From contig JADZAF010000057.1 of NCBI GenBank assembly GCA_020852755.1, forward strand, positions 25,166 to 89,165: a DNA stretch of 64,000 bases, in the 5' to 3' direction. The notes below the pieces were generated by a model. The model saw only the letters and a program-made list of their open reading frames with translations, made no database searches and was not told the DNA's origin. The DNA comes from Bryobacterales bacterium. Its GTDB lineage: Bacteria > Acidobacteriota > Terriglobia > Bryobacterales > Bryobacteraceae. Made by a program: the position numbers and the translations under genes. Within the stretch, counting starts at the first letter, position 1. Each line of letters begins with the position of its first letter. Positions 26,292-34,393 of this stretch are shown here, in pieces.

Positions 26292-28679
26292 ATGAGGCGG
26301 CTAGCGGTATTGTTCACGTTGTCATGGTGCGTCTGGGCACAATCCACAGGTACCGTCACCGGGTCCGTCACCGATCCGAACGGCGCGGCCATTGTCGGCG
26401 CACGGATCCGGATTGAGAATCCCCTCACCGGTTTCGAGCGCGAATTGTTGAGCGAAGCGGACGGCTCCTTCTCCATCGTCAACCTGGCCTTCGCCAATTA
26501 CGTGGTGCAGATCGAAGCTCCGGGTTTCGTTCCCGCGCGCAAGGAGATCTCCCTGCGGACCAACGTGCCGCTCACCATGGTGGTGTCGCTGCGCATCGCG
26601 GAGAACATCCAGAGCGTAGAGGTCAGGGCTTTCGACATCGGCGCGCTCGTACAACCGGAAGCCACGGGAACCCAGACGGCGCTGGACGCCTCCACCATTG
26701 GGAAATTTCCCACCCAGGCGGGCAGCCGCGGCCTGGAGTCGGTGCTGGTGTCCCTGCCCGGTTTCGCCATGAACGCCAACGGCGCCATTCACCCCCGCGG
26801 CGCCCACAACCAGATGACGTACGTCATCGACGGGATGCCCATCAGCGACCAGTTGACCGGCGCCTTCGCCAACTCGGTGGACCCCAGCATCATCGAGAAC
26901 ATCGACCTGTTCACCGGCAACGTCCCGGCCGAGTACGGCAACAAAGTCTCGGGCGTAGCCAACATCACGACCCGCTCGGGTCTCGGCAGCGGGCGGAAGT
27001 TCTCGGCCAGCACCCAGGTGGGGGCAGCCGGTTTCGATACCCTCACCCAGTTGACCCAGATCGCGGGCGGAACCGACCGGTTCGGCTATTTCGTTTCCGC
27101 CAACGCGGTCAAGACCCATCGCTACCTGGACCAGGTTTCGCTCGACAACCTCCACAACGGCGGCAATTCCGAGCGCATGTTCAGCCGCTTCGACATCAAC
27201 CTGGGCCCGCGGGACCTGCTGCGTGCCAACCTGATGGCCGGCCGCTCGTCGTTTGAACTGGCCAACCTGCGGTCGCAGCAAGCCGCCGGGCAGGACCAGC
27301 GCCAGGTGCTGCGCGATTTTTCCGCCTCGCTGGGCTGGGTGCACACCCTGAGCCCCCGCGCCACCCTGGACTCCACGGCCTCCTATCGCACCACGGTCGC
27401 GCAACTGTTTCCCAGCGCGGGAGACACCCCGGTGACCGCCGCCCAGGCCCGGCACTTGTCCAATATCAGCCTGGCGGGCCGCTTCAATTTCGTATCCGGC
27501 CCCCACACCGTCCGGGCCGGCGGCGACTACCTGCACTTCCCGGTCAGCGAGAATTTCAGCTTCGGCATTACAGATCCTTCGTTCAACCGGCCGGGCGCTC
27601 CGGGCTTCATCCCCACCCTCCTGGCCCACGACCTGAGCCGCGGCGGCCGCCTCTTCCACTTCTCCGGAAGAGATTCGGGCAATATGTACACCGGTTTCGC
27701 TCAGGACATGTTGAAATGGAGCCGCTTCACCCTGTCGCTCGGGCTGCGCTACGATGCTTACCGCTTCCTGGTTCACGGCCGGCAGTTGCAGCCGCGCGTC
27801 GGCCTAGCCTATCACATCACGGAAACCGGCACCGTTCTCCGGGCCTCCTACAACCGCACCTACCAGACGCCTCCCAACGAGAATCTGCTGCTCTCGAACT
27901 CGGATGCCTCCAGCGTGCTGGTGCCGCCGGACGTGCGCGAAACTCTGGGCGGCGCTCTCATCCGGATCCGGCCCGAGCGGCAGAACGTGTACGAGGCGGG
28001 CCTGCAGCAGTCGGTGGCGGGACGCGCCAGCATCAGCGCCGCCTACTACCACAAGGACTCCCGCGACATGCAGGACAATGACAATTTCTTCAACACCGGC
28101 ATCATCTTCCCCACAGCGTTGCAGCGCTCGCGCGTGAACGGCGCCGAGATGCGCGCCGTGGCGCCGGTGTGGAAGGGGCTCTCGGGGACGCTCAGCATGA
28201 CCCACTACCACGCCGTCGTGACCCCGCCCTTTACCGGCGGCCTGTTCCTGGGAAGCGCCGCCATCGACCTGTTGAGCTCCGGCCCGTTCGTCATCGATCA
28301 CGATCAGACCCTGGGCATGCACGGCATGGTGCAGTACAACTGGAAGAAGGGCTTCTGGACCACCTGGTCGATTCGCCATGACAGCGGCCTGGTTTCCAAT
28401 CCTTCGGATCCGGTCGAGGTAGCCAGGAATCCCGACTACGCCGATCTCCTGCCGTACGTGAACCTGACGTCCAACCCGCCCCGCGTCAACCCCCGCACGG
28501 TATATGACTTCGCTGTCGGCTACGAGGCCACACGCGAAGGCCGGAAGCGCTGGGACGCGCAGTTCAATCTCTTCAACCTGACCAACCAGACCGCCCTGTT
28601 CAACTTTCAGTCCATTTTCGTGGGCACCCGGCTGATCGAGCCCCGCTCAGCCGGCCTCAAAGTGCGCTGGCACTGGTAG
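26292..28679 (+). CDS. TonB-dependent receptor with carboxypeptidase-regulatory domain
   Basis: 795 residues, shorter than the other two receptors. Signal peptide RLAVLFTLSWCVWAQ, a carboxypeptidase-regulatory-like domain (about 20-100; GSVTDPNGAAIVGARIRI), a plug (about 115-225; MTYVIDGMPISDQ, NVPAEYGNKVSG) and an outer-membrane barrel. The last residues RSAGLKVRWHW end in an aromatic, as barrel proteins do. The plug is more like classical siderophore/vitamin receptors than the Oar-like pair. It lies 195 bp after the DUF362 gene and the apiose operon and may bring in pectin fragments, but the ligand is unknown. Confidence 0.9.
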   Translation: MRRLAVLFTLSWCVWAQSTGTVTGSVTDPNGAAIVGARIRIENPLTGFERELLSEADGSFSIVNLAFANYVVQIEAPGFVPARKEISLRTNVPLTMVVSLRIAENIQSVEVRAFDIGALVQPEATGTQTALDASTIGKFPTQAGSRGLESVLVSLPGFAMNANGAIHPRGAHNQMTYVIDGMPISDQLTGAFANSVDPSIIENIDLFTGNVPAEYGNKVSGVANITTRSGLGSGRKFSASTQVGAAGFDTLTQLTQIAGGTDRFGYFVSANAVKTHRYLDQVSLDNLHNGGNSERMFSRFDINLGPRDLLRANLMAGRSSFELANLRSQQAAGQDQRQVLRDFSASLGWVHTLSPRATLDSTASYRTTVAQLFPSAGDTPVTAAQARHLSNISLAGRFNFVSGPHTVRAGGDYLHFPVSENFSFGITDPSFNRPGAPGFIPTLLAHDLSRGGRLFHFSGRDSGNMYTGFAQDMLKWSRFTLSLGLRYDAYRFLVHGRQLQPRVGLAYHITETGTVLRASYNRTYQTPPNENLLLSNSDASSVLVPPDVRETLGGALIRIRPERQNVYEAGLQQSVAGRASISAAYYHKDSRDMQDNDNFFNTGIIFPTALQRSRVNGAEMRAVAPVWKGLSGTLSMTHYHAVVTPPFTGGLFLGSAAIDLLSSGPFVIDHDQTLGMHGMVQYNWKKGFWTTWSIRHDSGLVSNPSDPVEVARNPDYADLLPYVNLTSNPPRVNPRTVYDFAVGYEATREGRKRWDAQFNLFNLTNQTALFNFQSIFVGTRLIEPRSAGLKVRWHW

Positions 28680-28768
28680 CCGGCCCTCAGCCGGTTCCCC
28701 CCGGGTCGCGGCTCCACTTTCTCCCCGGAAGCGGCACCGGAAATGCCGCTCCGTATTTCCGATTACCC

Positions 28769-28777
28769 TGATACAAT
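28769..28777 (+). promoter_or_regulatory. Extended -10 element for mscL
   Basis: TGATACAAT combines the extended TG-n element with TACAAT (28772-28777), 45 bp upstream of the mscL start. No good -35 is seen, as expected for an extended -10 promoter. Confidence 0.5.
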
Positions 28778-28821
28778 CAGACGACCCCGTGCAGCCTGCG
28801 GGGCGCACAGGAGGAAGAGCG

Positions 28822-29247
28822 ATGTTAAAAGGGTTCAAGGAATTCCTGCTCCGTGGCAACGTTGTCGACCTGGCCGTGGCAGTCGTGATCGGCGGCGCTT
28901 TCGGCGCCGTGGTCACCGCTCTTGTCAAGGACCTGATCACCCCGCTGATCGCCGCGATCGTCGGCCAGCCGGACTTCTCAGCCATCACTTTCACCGTCAA
29001 CAACAGCAAGTTCCTGATTGGCGATTTCATCAATGCGGTGGTCTCCTTTCTGATGATTGCGGCGGCCATCTACTTCTTCGTGGTTGTGCCCGTGAATGCC
29101 GTCACCAGCCGCATGCGTCGCGGTGAAGCGCCTCCGGACCCGACCACCAAGCAGTGCCCCGAGTGCCTGAGCACCATTCCGATCCAGGCGCGCCGCTGCG
29201 CGGCTTGCGCCAGCCCGGTGCCGGCCGCCGGTTCACGGGGCGCGTAG
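28822..29247 (+). CDS. mscL: Large-conductance mechanosensitive channel with zinc-ribbon tail
   Basis: 141 residues. MscL opens on strong membrane tension and releases solutes in osmotic downshock. The N-terminal helix (KGFKEFLLRGNVVDLAVAVV), the pore helix TM1 (about 14-45) and TM2 (about 66-93) match the family. The normal helical C-terminal bundle is replaced by a Cys4 zinc-ribbon: C112-x2-C115 (CPEC) and C126-x2-C129 (CAAC). ATG 28822 has AGGAGGAAG just upstream. A terminator follows the gene. Confidence 0.95.
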   Translation: MLKGFKEFLLRGNVVDLAVAVVIGGAFGAVVTALVKDLITPLIAAIVGQPDFSAITFTVNNSKFLIGDFINAVVSFLMIAAAIYFFVVVPVNAVTSRMRRGEAPPDPTTKQCPECLSTIPIQARRCAACASPVPAAGSRGA

Positions 29248-29267
29248 TCCCTCGTTTGCAGCCGCGG

Positions 29268-29320
29268 GCGGGGACCGGGGAGAGAATCTCTCACGGTCCC
29301 CGCAAGGCTTCTCCTCTTTT
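29268..29320 (+). terminator. Stem-loop and T-rich stretch after mscL
   Basis: GCGGGGACCG (29268-29277) pairs with CGGTCCCCGC (29294-29303), and the loop contains a further GAGAGA/TCTCTC pairing. A pyrimidine-rich stretch ending in TTTT (29317-29320) follows. The T run is not immediate, so this may be an imperfect intrinsic terminator. Confidence 0.6.
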
Positions 29321-29420
29321 GTCCCCGTGGGGTGCGGTAACTCCGCACTATTCCGAGCGTCTTCCGTTCCCCCGCGACTCACGTGTGTCACAATGTGAGG
29401 CTCCTGACGAGGTGTACATC

Positions 29421-30872
29421 ATGAACCGCCGGAATTTCTCCAGAGGCATGCTCGCCCTGCCCGCCGCCGCCCAGCTCGCCTGCCGCCGTGAACCGGATCC
29501 CGCCGGGGAAACGTACCAGGAGCCGGCCCGAAGCCTGCCAGTGCGAAGATTCGACGTGGTCGTAGCCGGCGGTGGAACCGCCGGGGTGGTGGCGGCGCTG
29601 GCCGCCGCCCGGCAGGGCGCCCGAACCGCCTTGATCGAATCCAAGGGCTACACGGGCGGCACGGTGGTGGAAGGCGGCACCGCCCTGCACAGCTACTACA
29701 ACCTTTGGAAAGCGTTTCCCGGCGTGGAAAAGCGCCAGGTGGTGCGGGGCATTCCCCAGGAGATCGTGGACCGCCTGGCCAGGGCCGGCGGCACCTCCGG
29801 CCACGCCGAGATGCAGAAAGGCTACGACTATGACTCGGTCTGCACGGCGATCGACACCGAAGTCTACAAGCTCGTCACCTTGGAGATGCTGCAGGAAGCC
29901 GGTGTCTTCTGCTGCCTGAACACCTTCCTGGCCGGGGCGATTCGGGAAGGCAGCCGGGTCGGCGGAGCGATCGTGGAAAGCCGCTCGGGCCGCGAGGCGT
30001 TCCGCGCCGCCTCCTTCGTGGATGCCACGGCCTATGGCGACCTGGCGGCCTTTGCGGGAGCCAGGTACACCGAGCCGAACGATTACGCTGTCTGCAACAG
30101 CATCGGTGTGGCCAACGTGAACGTGGAGAAGTACCGGGCCTTTTTGGAATCGCACAAGGCTCTCACCGAGCTCAGCCAGGGCCCGCGCGACGGCCGGGAC
30201 CACCAGATCGTGCGCCTGAACGGAACCGCTGCCGGTCTGCCGGAGGGTTTCCGGCAGGAGGCCCGCATGCTCGGCATGTCGCTGACCACCACCACGGTTC
30301 GCGATAACTACTTCATGTTCATCAAGGTGAACCTGAAGATGCCGGTGAGCCCCACCAACCGGGACGAAGCGGCCACGGCGGAGTTGGAAATCCGCAGGCG
30401 CCAGGCGCGGGCGGTCGCCCTGTTCCGCCGCTACGTGCCCGGCTGCGAGAAGGCATTCATCGCGCGGACCAGCCCCTCGCTCAACATACGGAGGGGCCGC
30501 CTGATCGCCTGCGATTACGACATCACCCTCGCCGATGTTCTGGAAGCCCGGCATTTCGAGGACGATGTCATGGCCTACGGTTTCCACGACTCGGCGCCCC
30601 GCCTGCAGATCCGGAACGGCGGCACTTACGGGATCCCGTACCGGGCCCTGCGCGTAGCGGGCATCGAGAACCTGCTGGCGGCCGGCATGATGATCACCTC
30701 CAACCACGACGCCCACATGTCGACCCGGAACACGGTCTGTTGCATGGGGCAGGGCCAGGCGGCGGGCGCCGCCGCGGCACTCTGCGCGGCCCGCAAGTGC
30801 GGCTCCCGCGACCTGCCCTACGGCAGTCTGCGAACCGCTCTGGAAAAGGGCGGAGTGCATTTCGAAGCCTGA
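29421..30872 (+). CDS. Exported FAD-dependent oxidoreductase (FAD_oxidored family)
   Basis: 483 residues. The N-terminus NRRNFSRGMLALPAAAQLAC looks like a Tat signal that may end in a lipoprotein cysteine. The FAD-binding motif VVAGGGTAGVVAALAAARQG lies at about residues 47-66, followed by SFVDATAYGDLA (the typical DATGDGDLA-like box) and, near the end, GGTYGIPYRAL and GQAAGAAAALCA. This family includes oxidoreductases of carbohydrate-use loci in Acidobacteria and Planctomycetes; substrate unknown. It precedes a sodium/solute symporter and a ThuA protein on the same strand, all likely one unit. GAGG is 9 bases before the chosen ATG. Confidence 0.85.
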   Translation: MNRRNFSRGMLALPAAAQLACRREPDPAGETYQEPARSLPVRRFDVVVAGGGTAGVVAALAAARQGARTALIESKGYTGGTVVEGGTALHSYYNLWKAFPGVEKRQVVRGIPQEIVDRLARAGGTSGHAEMQKGYDYDSVCTAIDTEVYKLVTLEMLQEAGVFCCLNTFLAGAIREGSRVGGAIVESRSGREAFRAASFVDATAYGDLAAFAGARYTEPNDYAVCNSIGVANVNVEKYRAFLESHKALTELSQGPRDGRDHQIVRLNGTAAGLPEGFRQEARMLGMSLTTTTVRDNYFMFIKVNLKMPVSPTNRDEAATAELEIRRRQARAVALFRRYVPGCEKAFIARTSPSLNIRRGRLIACDYDITLADVLEARHFEDDVMAYGFHDSAPRLQIRNGGTYGIPYRALRVAGIENLLAAGMMITSNHDAHMSTRNTVCCMGQGQAAGAAAALCAARKCGSRDLPYGSLRTALEKGGVHFEA

Positions 30873-30910
30873 ATCGCGGCCCCGAGTGGTAGCATGGTCA
30901 ACTTGCCGTT

Positions 30911-32713
30911 ATGCGACTTCACCCCCTTGACTGGATCATCGTAGTCGTCTCGATCGCCATCTGCTTCATTCCCGCCCTGTTCTTCGCCCGGCGTTCGGGA
31001 AAGAGCACGTCCGAGTTCTTCGCCTCGGGCCGCTCGGTGCCCTGGTGGCTGGCCGGGCTTTCCATGGTTGCGACCACTTTCGCCAGCGACACTCCCAACC
31101 TGGTCACCAACTTCGTGCGCACCCAGGGGGTGGCGGGCAACTGGCAGTGGTGGGCCTTCGTGCTCACCGGGGTGGCTACGGTCTTCTTCTACGCGCGGCT
31201 GTGGCGCCGCTCGGGCGTCCTGACCGACCTGGAATTTTACGAGCTGCGCTACTCCGGGACGGCGGCCAGCGTGGTGCGCGGGTTCCGCTCCCTCTACCTG
31301 GGTCTGTTCTTCAACTGCATCATCATCGCCACGGTCAACCTGGCGGCCTGCAAGATCGCCGGCATCCTGTTCGGCTTGAGCCGCTGGCAGACGCTGCTGG
31401 CGGTGGGCCTGCTCAACGTGGTCTTCGCCGCCCACTCCGGCCTGTGGGGCGTGCTGGTCATCGACATGATCCAGTTCTTCATCAAGATGTCCGCCGTCAT
31501 CGCCGCCGCGTACTTCGCCGTGCGGCTTCCGGAGGTAGGCGGGCTGAGCGGGCTGGTGGACAAGGTGTCCAAACTGGAAGGCCCCGGCGGGCTGAACTAC
31601 CTGAGCATGCTGCCCGATTTCACCAACACGTGGGAGCTGGCGGTGGCGGTCTTCATCATGCCCATCGCGGTGCAGTGGTGGGCGGTCTGGTACCCGGGCG
31701 CGGAACCCGGCGGGGGCAGCTACATCGCGCAGCGCATGCTGGCTTCGAAGTCGGAGAAGGACTCGCTGGGCGGAACCCTGTTCTTCAACATCGCCCACTA
31801 CGTGCTGCGTCCCTGGCCCTGGATCCTGGTGGGGCTGGCCTCGCTGATCGTCTATCCCAACCTCTCCGATATTCAGAAAGCCTTCCCACACCTCGATCCC
31901 CAGCTCATCGGCCATGACATCGCCTACCCCGCCATGCTGAAGTTCCTGCCGGTGGGCTGGCTGGGCCTTATGGTGGCCGGCCTGCTGGCCGCCAATTCAT
32001 CCACCGTGCTGACGCATTTGAACTGGGGCGCGTCCTACCTGGTGCACGACTTCTACCGCCGCTTCGTGAAACGCGAGGCCAGCGAGAAGCATTACGTGCT
32101 GATGGGCCGGCTGGCCACCATCGCGCTGTTCGTGCTCTCTTCGGTGATGGTCTTCTTCATGGAAACGGCGCAGGACAGCTTCAACATCATCCTCCAGATC
32201 GGCGCCGGCACCGGCCTGCTCTACCTGCTGCGCTGGTTCTGGTGGCGGGTGAACGCCTGGTGTGAAGTGGCTGCCATGGCTAGTTCCTTCGCCATTTCGC
32301 TCCTCTTCCTGGTGCTGGCGAAGACCGGCACCCGGGTCGACACCCACAAGCAGCTGCTCCTCACCGTGATCTTCACCTCGATCTGCTGGCTGGCTACCGC
32401 CTACCTGGGGCCGGAGACCGACCGCCGCGCGCTGATCGACTTCTACCGCAAGGTGCGTCCGTTCGGGCCCGGCTGGCGGGCCATCCGGCTGGAAGCGGGC
32501 ATCTCCGACGAGGAAGCCGCGCTGCACTCCCGGCACGAGAACATCCCGCTCTCCCTGCTCGGCTGGGTCACCGGCTGCGTGGCCATCTGGTCGTCGCTCT
32601 TTTCGGTGGGCAACTGGCTGTATGGGCGCACCGAATATGCAGTCGCCCTCACCGCGATATTTGTCCTGAGCAGCCTGGTCCTGGTTCGTGTGATTCAACG
32701 GCTCTGGAGATAA
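30911..32713 (+). CDS. Sodium/solute symporter (SSS family)
   Basis: 600 residues with about 13-14 membrane helices. Typical SSS features are DWIIVVVSIAICF at the start, the RSGKSTSEFFASGRSVPWW segment after the first helix, ATTFASDTPNLV (sodium-site region) and GLMVAGLLAANSSTVLTHLNWGAS. Related proteins carry sugars, sialic acid or organic acids with Na+. It lies 38 bp after the FAD oxidoreductase and 9 bp before the ThuA gene. No clear ribosome site precedes ATG 30911. Confidence 0.9.
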   Translation: MRLHPLDWIIVVVSIAICFIPALFFARRSGKSTSEFFASGRSVPWWLAGLSMVATTFASDTPNLVTNFVRTQGVAGNWQWWAFVLTGVATVFFYARLWRRSGVLTDLEFYELRYSGTAASVVRGFRSLYLGLFFNCIIIATVNLAACKIAGILFGLSRWQTLLAVGLLNVVFAAHSGLWGVLVIDMIQFFIKMSAVIAAAYFAVRLPEVGGLSGLVDKVSKLEGPGGLNYLSMLPDFTNTWELAVAVFIMPIAVQWWAVWYPGAEPGGGSYIAQRMLASKSEKDSLGGTLFFNIAHYVLRPWPWILVGLASLIVYPNLSDIQKAFPHLDPQLIGHDIAYPAMLKFLPVGWLGLMVAGLLAANSSTVLTHLNWGASYLVHDFYRRFVKREASEKHYVLMGRLATIALFVLSSVMVFFMETAQDSFNIILQIGAGTGLLYLLRWFWWRVNAWCEVAAMASSFAISLLFLVLAKTGTRVDTHKQLLLTVIFTSICWLATAYLGPETDRRALIDFYRKVRPFGPGWRAIRLEAGISDEEAALHSRHENIPLSLLGWVTGCVAIWSSLFSVGNWLYGRTEYAVALTAIFVLSSLVLVRVIQRLWR

Positions 32714-32722
32714 GGAGCTCCT

Positions 32723-33469
32723 ATGCGCATCTCCCTCCTGGTTCCACTCCTCCTGCTGGCGGCGCCGGCCGTTCCGGCACAGAACGTATCGAGGGTTTAT
32801 CAGAGCGCGCAGCGCCCCCGCTGCCTGGCCGTGATCGGCGACCGCTACCACAGTCCGGTCTATATCCGCGAAGGCCTCGCCGCCGCCCTGGTGCGCGAGA
32901 ACATTCCTACCACTTTTGTCGAGGACACGTCGCAGCTGAGCGCCGCCGCCCTGGCGGAGCACCAGTTACTGATCATCTTGCGCGACGGCATGGAGTGGCC
33001 GGCAGGCTATGACAAGCCGCACGTCAAGTGGATGACCCCGGAGCAGGAGCGGGCTATCGTGGATTTTGTGAACCGCGGCGGCGCTTTCCTGCCGCTGCAT
33101 AACGCCACCGCCATCTACCCTCCGGGCGGCCCGTACTATCAGCTGCTGGCCGGCGATTTCCTGCGCCATCCCAAACCGTACACCTTTACGGTGCGGGTGG
33201 AGAACAAGAGCCACCCGGTCACCGCCGGAGTGGAAGACTTCCAGGTCTTCGACGAGCACCACTTCGTGAAGTACGCCCTGGGTCCTGAGAATGTCCTGCT
33301 GCGCGCCATGGCCCCGGACAATTCCGAATCCGTGGCAGGCTGGTGGCGGGAAAGCGGGAAGGGCCGCATGTGTTTCCTCTCGCTGGGCCACGGCCCGGAG
33401 GCGCTGAACCACCCCATGGTGCAGCGCCTGCTGCGCAACGCCATCAACTGGACGCTGCGCCTGCCCTGA
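32723..33469 (+). CDS. Exported ThuA-like protein
   Basis: 248 residues with a signal peptide (LLVPLLLLAAPAVPA). The ThuA fold is a class I glutamine-amidotransferase-like domain: LAVIGDRYHSP, WMTPEQERAIVDFVNRGGAFLPLHNATA, and HPVTAGVEDFQVFDEHHF near the end, as in trehalose-utilisation ThuA relatives. These often act in sugar use in planctomycetes and acidobacteria, biochemical role unclear. AAGGAG sits just before ATG 32723. It is the last gene of the oxidoreductase-symporter-ThuA group. Confidence 0.88.
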   Translation: MRISLLVPLLLLAAPAVPAQNVSRVYQSAQRPRCLAVIGDRYHSPVYIREGLAAALVRENIPTTFVEDTSQLSAAALAEHQLLIILRDGMEWPAGYDKPHVKWMTPEQERAIVDFVNRGGAFLPLHNATAIYPPGGPYYQLLAGDFLRHPKPYTFTVRVENKSHPVTAGVEDFQVFDEHHFVKYALGPENVLLRAMAPDNSESVAGWWRESGKGRMCFLSLGHGPEALNHPMVQRLLRNAINWTLRLP

Positions 33470-33478
33470 GGCGCCGGG

Positions 33479-34243
33479 CTACTGCAGGGTGAAGTGCACG
33501 TCCACCTGGGTGTCCACCTCCACCGGCTCGCCGTTGAGCAGCAGCGGCTCATAGACCCATTGGGACACGGCCTCGATGGCCGCCCTGGTCAGCAGCGGGT
33601 GGCCGCTGATCAGCTTCAGGCTCCGGATGGTTCCGCCGGTGCTGATGACCGCCTGTAACCGGACCGTGCCCGCAACGCGCGCCTGGCGCGCCAGCACGGG
33701 GTAAGCCGGCATCACGCGGTGGATGAGCCGGGCCGCCTGCACATTGCCGCCGACCACGATCCGGCGCGGGGCCGCGGCGGCGGGGCTGACGGGGGACTCG
33801 ACCGGGGGCGGCGCGGCCGGGGCCGGAATGGCCTGCAGCAGCCGGACCAGCGGAGCCGCCGCCTCCCGGGCGGCCGGACCGATCGATCCCGGAACTCCGA
33901 ACTCCAGCCCGCCGGCGGATTCGATTGCCGGAACCGGCTCGTCGATGATCAAGGTAACTTCGTCGGGAATCCGGACAGGGGCCTGCAAGCCGTGAGCGGC
34001 CGCCTGCGGAGCCGCTCGCCGGGCCGCTTTCAACCGGGGCGCGGCCGCCGCCCGCGGCCGTCCCGGAGGCGCCCCGGGCGCGAGGACGATGGAGAGCAGC
34101 CGGGCCCGCGGCAAGGTGTCGGTGACGATCAGCGGCAGGAGCGCTGCCAGGGCGACCGCGGCCAGTTCGCCCGCGAAGGACATGACCACCAACCAGGGCC
34201 TGCGCGTCCGCCCGTTCTGCTGCAGCATGACCTGTTCGAACAT
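33479..34243 (-). CDS. tonB: TonB energy transducer
   Basis: 254 residues. One membrane helix near the N-terminus (about 16-40, FAGELAAVALAALLPLIV), an Ala/Pro-rich periplasmic linker and a C-terminal TonB fold (about 165-254; IHRVMPAYPVLARQARVAGTVRLQAVI, ending with TQVDVHFTLQ). It links the inner-membrane ExbB/ExbD motor to outer-membrane receptors. ExbB and ExbD are not in the window. ATG 34243 has the strong site GGGGAGGA. It lies 150 bp downstream of the third receptor on the same strand, separated from it by a large stem-loop, and may serve that receptor in particular. Confidence 0.9.
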   Translation of the reverse strand: MFEQVMLQQNGRTRRPWLVVMSFAGELAAVALAALLPLIVTDTLPRARLLSIVLAPGAPPGRPRAAAAPRLKAARRAAPQAAAHGLQAPVRIPDEVTLIIDEPVPAIESAGGLEFGVPGSIGPAAREAAAPLVRLLQAIPAPAAPPPVESPVSPAAAAPRRIVVGGNVQAARLIHRVMPAYPVLARQARVAGTVRLQAVISTGGTIRSLKLISGHPLLTRAAIEAVSQWVYEPLLLNGEPVEVDTQVDVHFTLQ

Positions 34244-34332
34244 GGCGATCCTCCCCGGCCAGTTAGTAACTTCGGCTAACTGCCATCTAAGTAGACACCG
34301 CGCGAAGACACCGGGTTCCGGATGCGGGAGGA

Positions 34333-34375
34333 CCGCGGAGGCACGGAGGAGCCGGCCTTCCTCCGTGCCTCGCGG
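34333..34375 (-). terminator. Large stem-loop after the third TonB receptor
   Basis: About 17 bp of pairing between 34333-34350 and 34359-34375 with one bulged base and an 8-base loop. It lies 18 bp after the receptor stop on the minus strand and before tonB. There is no T run, so it could lower read-through into tonB or protect the 3' end. Confidence 0.5.
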
Positions 34376-34393
34376 CTGAACAAGATACTGCCT

